Assembly (NCBI RefSeq): GCF_004359215.1 | Contig: NC_090616.1 | Span: forward strand, 20,643 to 84,642 | Direction: 5' to 3' | Source: Bremia lactucae | Lineage: Eukaryota; Oomycota; Peronosporomycetes; Peronosporales; Peronosporaceae | DNA length: 64,000 nt | Shown: positions 63,482 through 64,000 of the stretch, piece after piece | Position numbering within the stretch: the stretch's first letter is position 1 | How the letters are laid out: the number at the start of each line of letters is the position of its first letter | Made by a program: the position numbers and the translations under genes | Notes under the pieces: model-generated | Databases searched by the model: none | Seen by the model: the letters and a program-made list of their open reading frames with translations, nothing else | Told to the model about the DNA's origin: nothing

Positions 63482-64000
63482 ATGAGCCTTAATATTTATT
63501 GGGCTCATTTTCCCCACCTCTCCGAACATCATCGGGAGGTGGCAGGGCACATGGCGCAGGGACTTGGTGAACAAGCCCTGGACAGGCTCCTGGGTAGTCC
63601 TCCTGAGCAACATGTTGCTAAGTTGGAGCAGTTTGAGGCATTCGTGCTTGGACAGCGGAGAGCCGCGCCCGAGGCACAGAACCATGCTGCGGCGGAGTCC
63701 GTCACTCAAACTCAGGATGAGCTGAGGTATGAGCAGACTCGGAGCGAGGCTCTCACCAGAACTGCTGAAATGTTCTCTGCCCGGCCGCATCAGCCAAGGC
63801 CCATTCGGATGGACCCGCCCAAGTTTGATGGAGCTGCGGCGCACACGATTGTCCACTGGCGTTTAGCCGTGGAGCAATGCGGTGTTGCCCAGCTCATCGA
63901 GGACGAGAGCCGGATGGTGTCGTACGCCATGTCGCATCTGCGCGGTAAGGCCTCAGAGTGGGCTTACTCGGCGCTTATGGCGGACAGAAAGGCGTTCCCT
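63482..64000 (+). CDS. Family A gag, open to window end
   Basis: From the ATG at 63482 the frame is open for 172 codons to the edge, with no stop or frameshift, unlike every other family A copy here. It encodes EQHVAKLEQFEAFVLGQRRA, TQTQDELRYEQTRSEALTRT (a heptad-like, charged helix), RPHQPRPIRMDPPKFDGAAA, TIVHWRLAVEQCGVAQLIED and SYAMSHLRGKASEWAYSALM. This is a Ty3/gypsy capsid (Retrotrans_gag type). The element may be intact beyond the window. Confidence 0.85.
   Translation, partial: MSLNIYWAHFPHLSEHHREVAGHMAQGLGEQALDRLLGSPPEQHVAKLEQFEAFVLGQRRAAPEAQNHAAAESVTQTQDELRYEQTRSEALTRTAEMFSARPHQPRPIRMDPPKFDGAAAHTIVHWRLAVEQCGVAQLIEDESRMVSYAMSHLRGKASEWAYSALMADRKAFP

Overview
The window looks like nuclear DNA of an oomycete, probably a Peronosporales plant pathogen (Phytophthora or downy-mildew type). 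The grounds are a CCCTAAA (TTTAGGG) telomere-type repeat, compact genes with few and very short introns, start regions that resemble the oomycete Inr element, and dense nested LTR retrotransposons. The genus cannot be fixed from the sequence alone. No tRNA gene, CRISPR array or bacterial-type operon was seen.

About 80% of the window is decayed retroelement. I recognise these families: A (Ty3/gypsy type, LTR about 550 bp starting TGTAACGGG), B and its variant B' (chromovirus, LTR about 465 bp starting TGTAATGGGG), D/E (Ty3/gypsy type, LTR 410-545 bp, TGTAACGGGGTG), one Ty1/copia remnant and one further gag-protease element (F).

Layout: 1-2.0 kb, AT-rich repeat, interstitial telomere repeat and a minus-strand family A remnant; 2.0-3.4 kb, D/E LTR and copia remnant; 3.4-6.4 kb, 3' half of a family B element (minus) with an ORF on its opposite strand; 6.4-11.0 kb, B' fragments with LTR pieces and a small inversion; 11.0-13.7 kb, family A gag-protease and a nested LTR (minus); 14.0-16.9 kb, cellular gene island: a five-exon dolichyldiphosphatase gene head-to-head with a truncated BTAF1/MOT1 pseudogene; 16.9-30.8 kb, three D/E elements, two of them head-to-tail on the minus strand; 31.3-35.9 kb, cellular island: BRF1 (TFIIIB) and a mitotic cyclin, convergent; 37.9-46.6 kb, solo LTR, family B copy 2, element F and a 19-bp minisatellite; 47.2-51.7 kb, cellular island: a TMEM41/VTT membrane protein and two tandem DUF4460-family (TCAIM-like) paralogues; 51.9-55.4 kb, family A deletion derivative and a fragment of 18S rRNA; 55.4-62.9 kb, family B copy 3; 62.9 kb to the end, a young family A element whose gag is open to the window edge.

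The cellular genes are housekeeping genes (Pol III transcription, cell cycle, dolichol recycling for N-glycosylation, ER lipid scrambling/autophagy, mitochondrial J-like proteins) and share no pathway. The most unusual signal is in family B: two separate copies carry a long ORF on the strand opposite to pol, between integrase and 3' LTR, whose 3' end overlaps the chromodomain tail-to-tail. Family D shows a comparable opposite-strand coding remnant. Other notable signals are an in-frame triplication of the integrase zinc-binding domain, a 2.35-kb block almost identical between two dead copies, and strand-biased G-to-A changes that destroy the gag zinc knuckle of B'.
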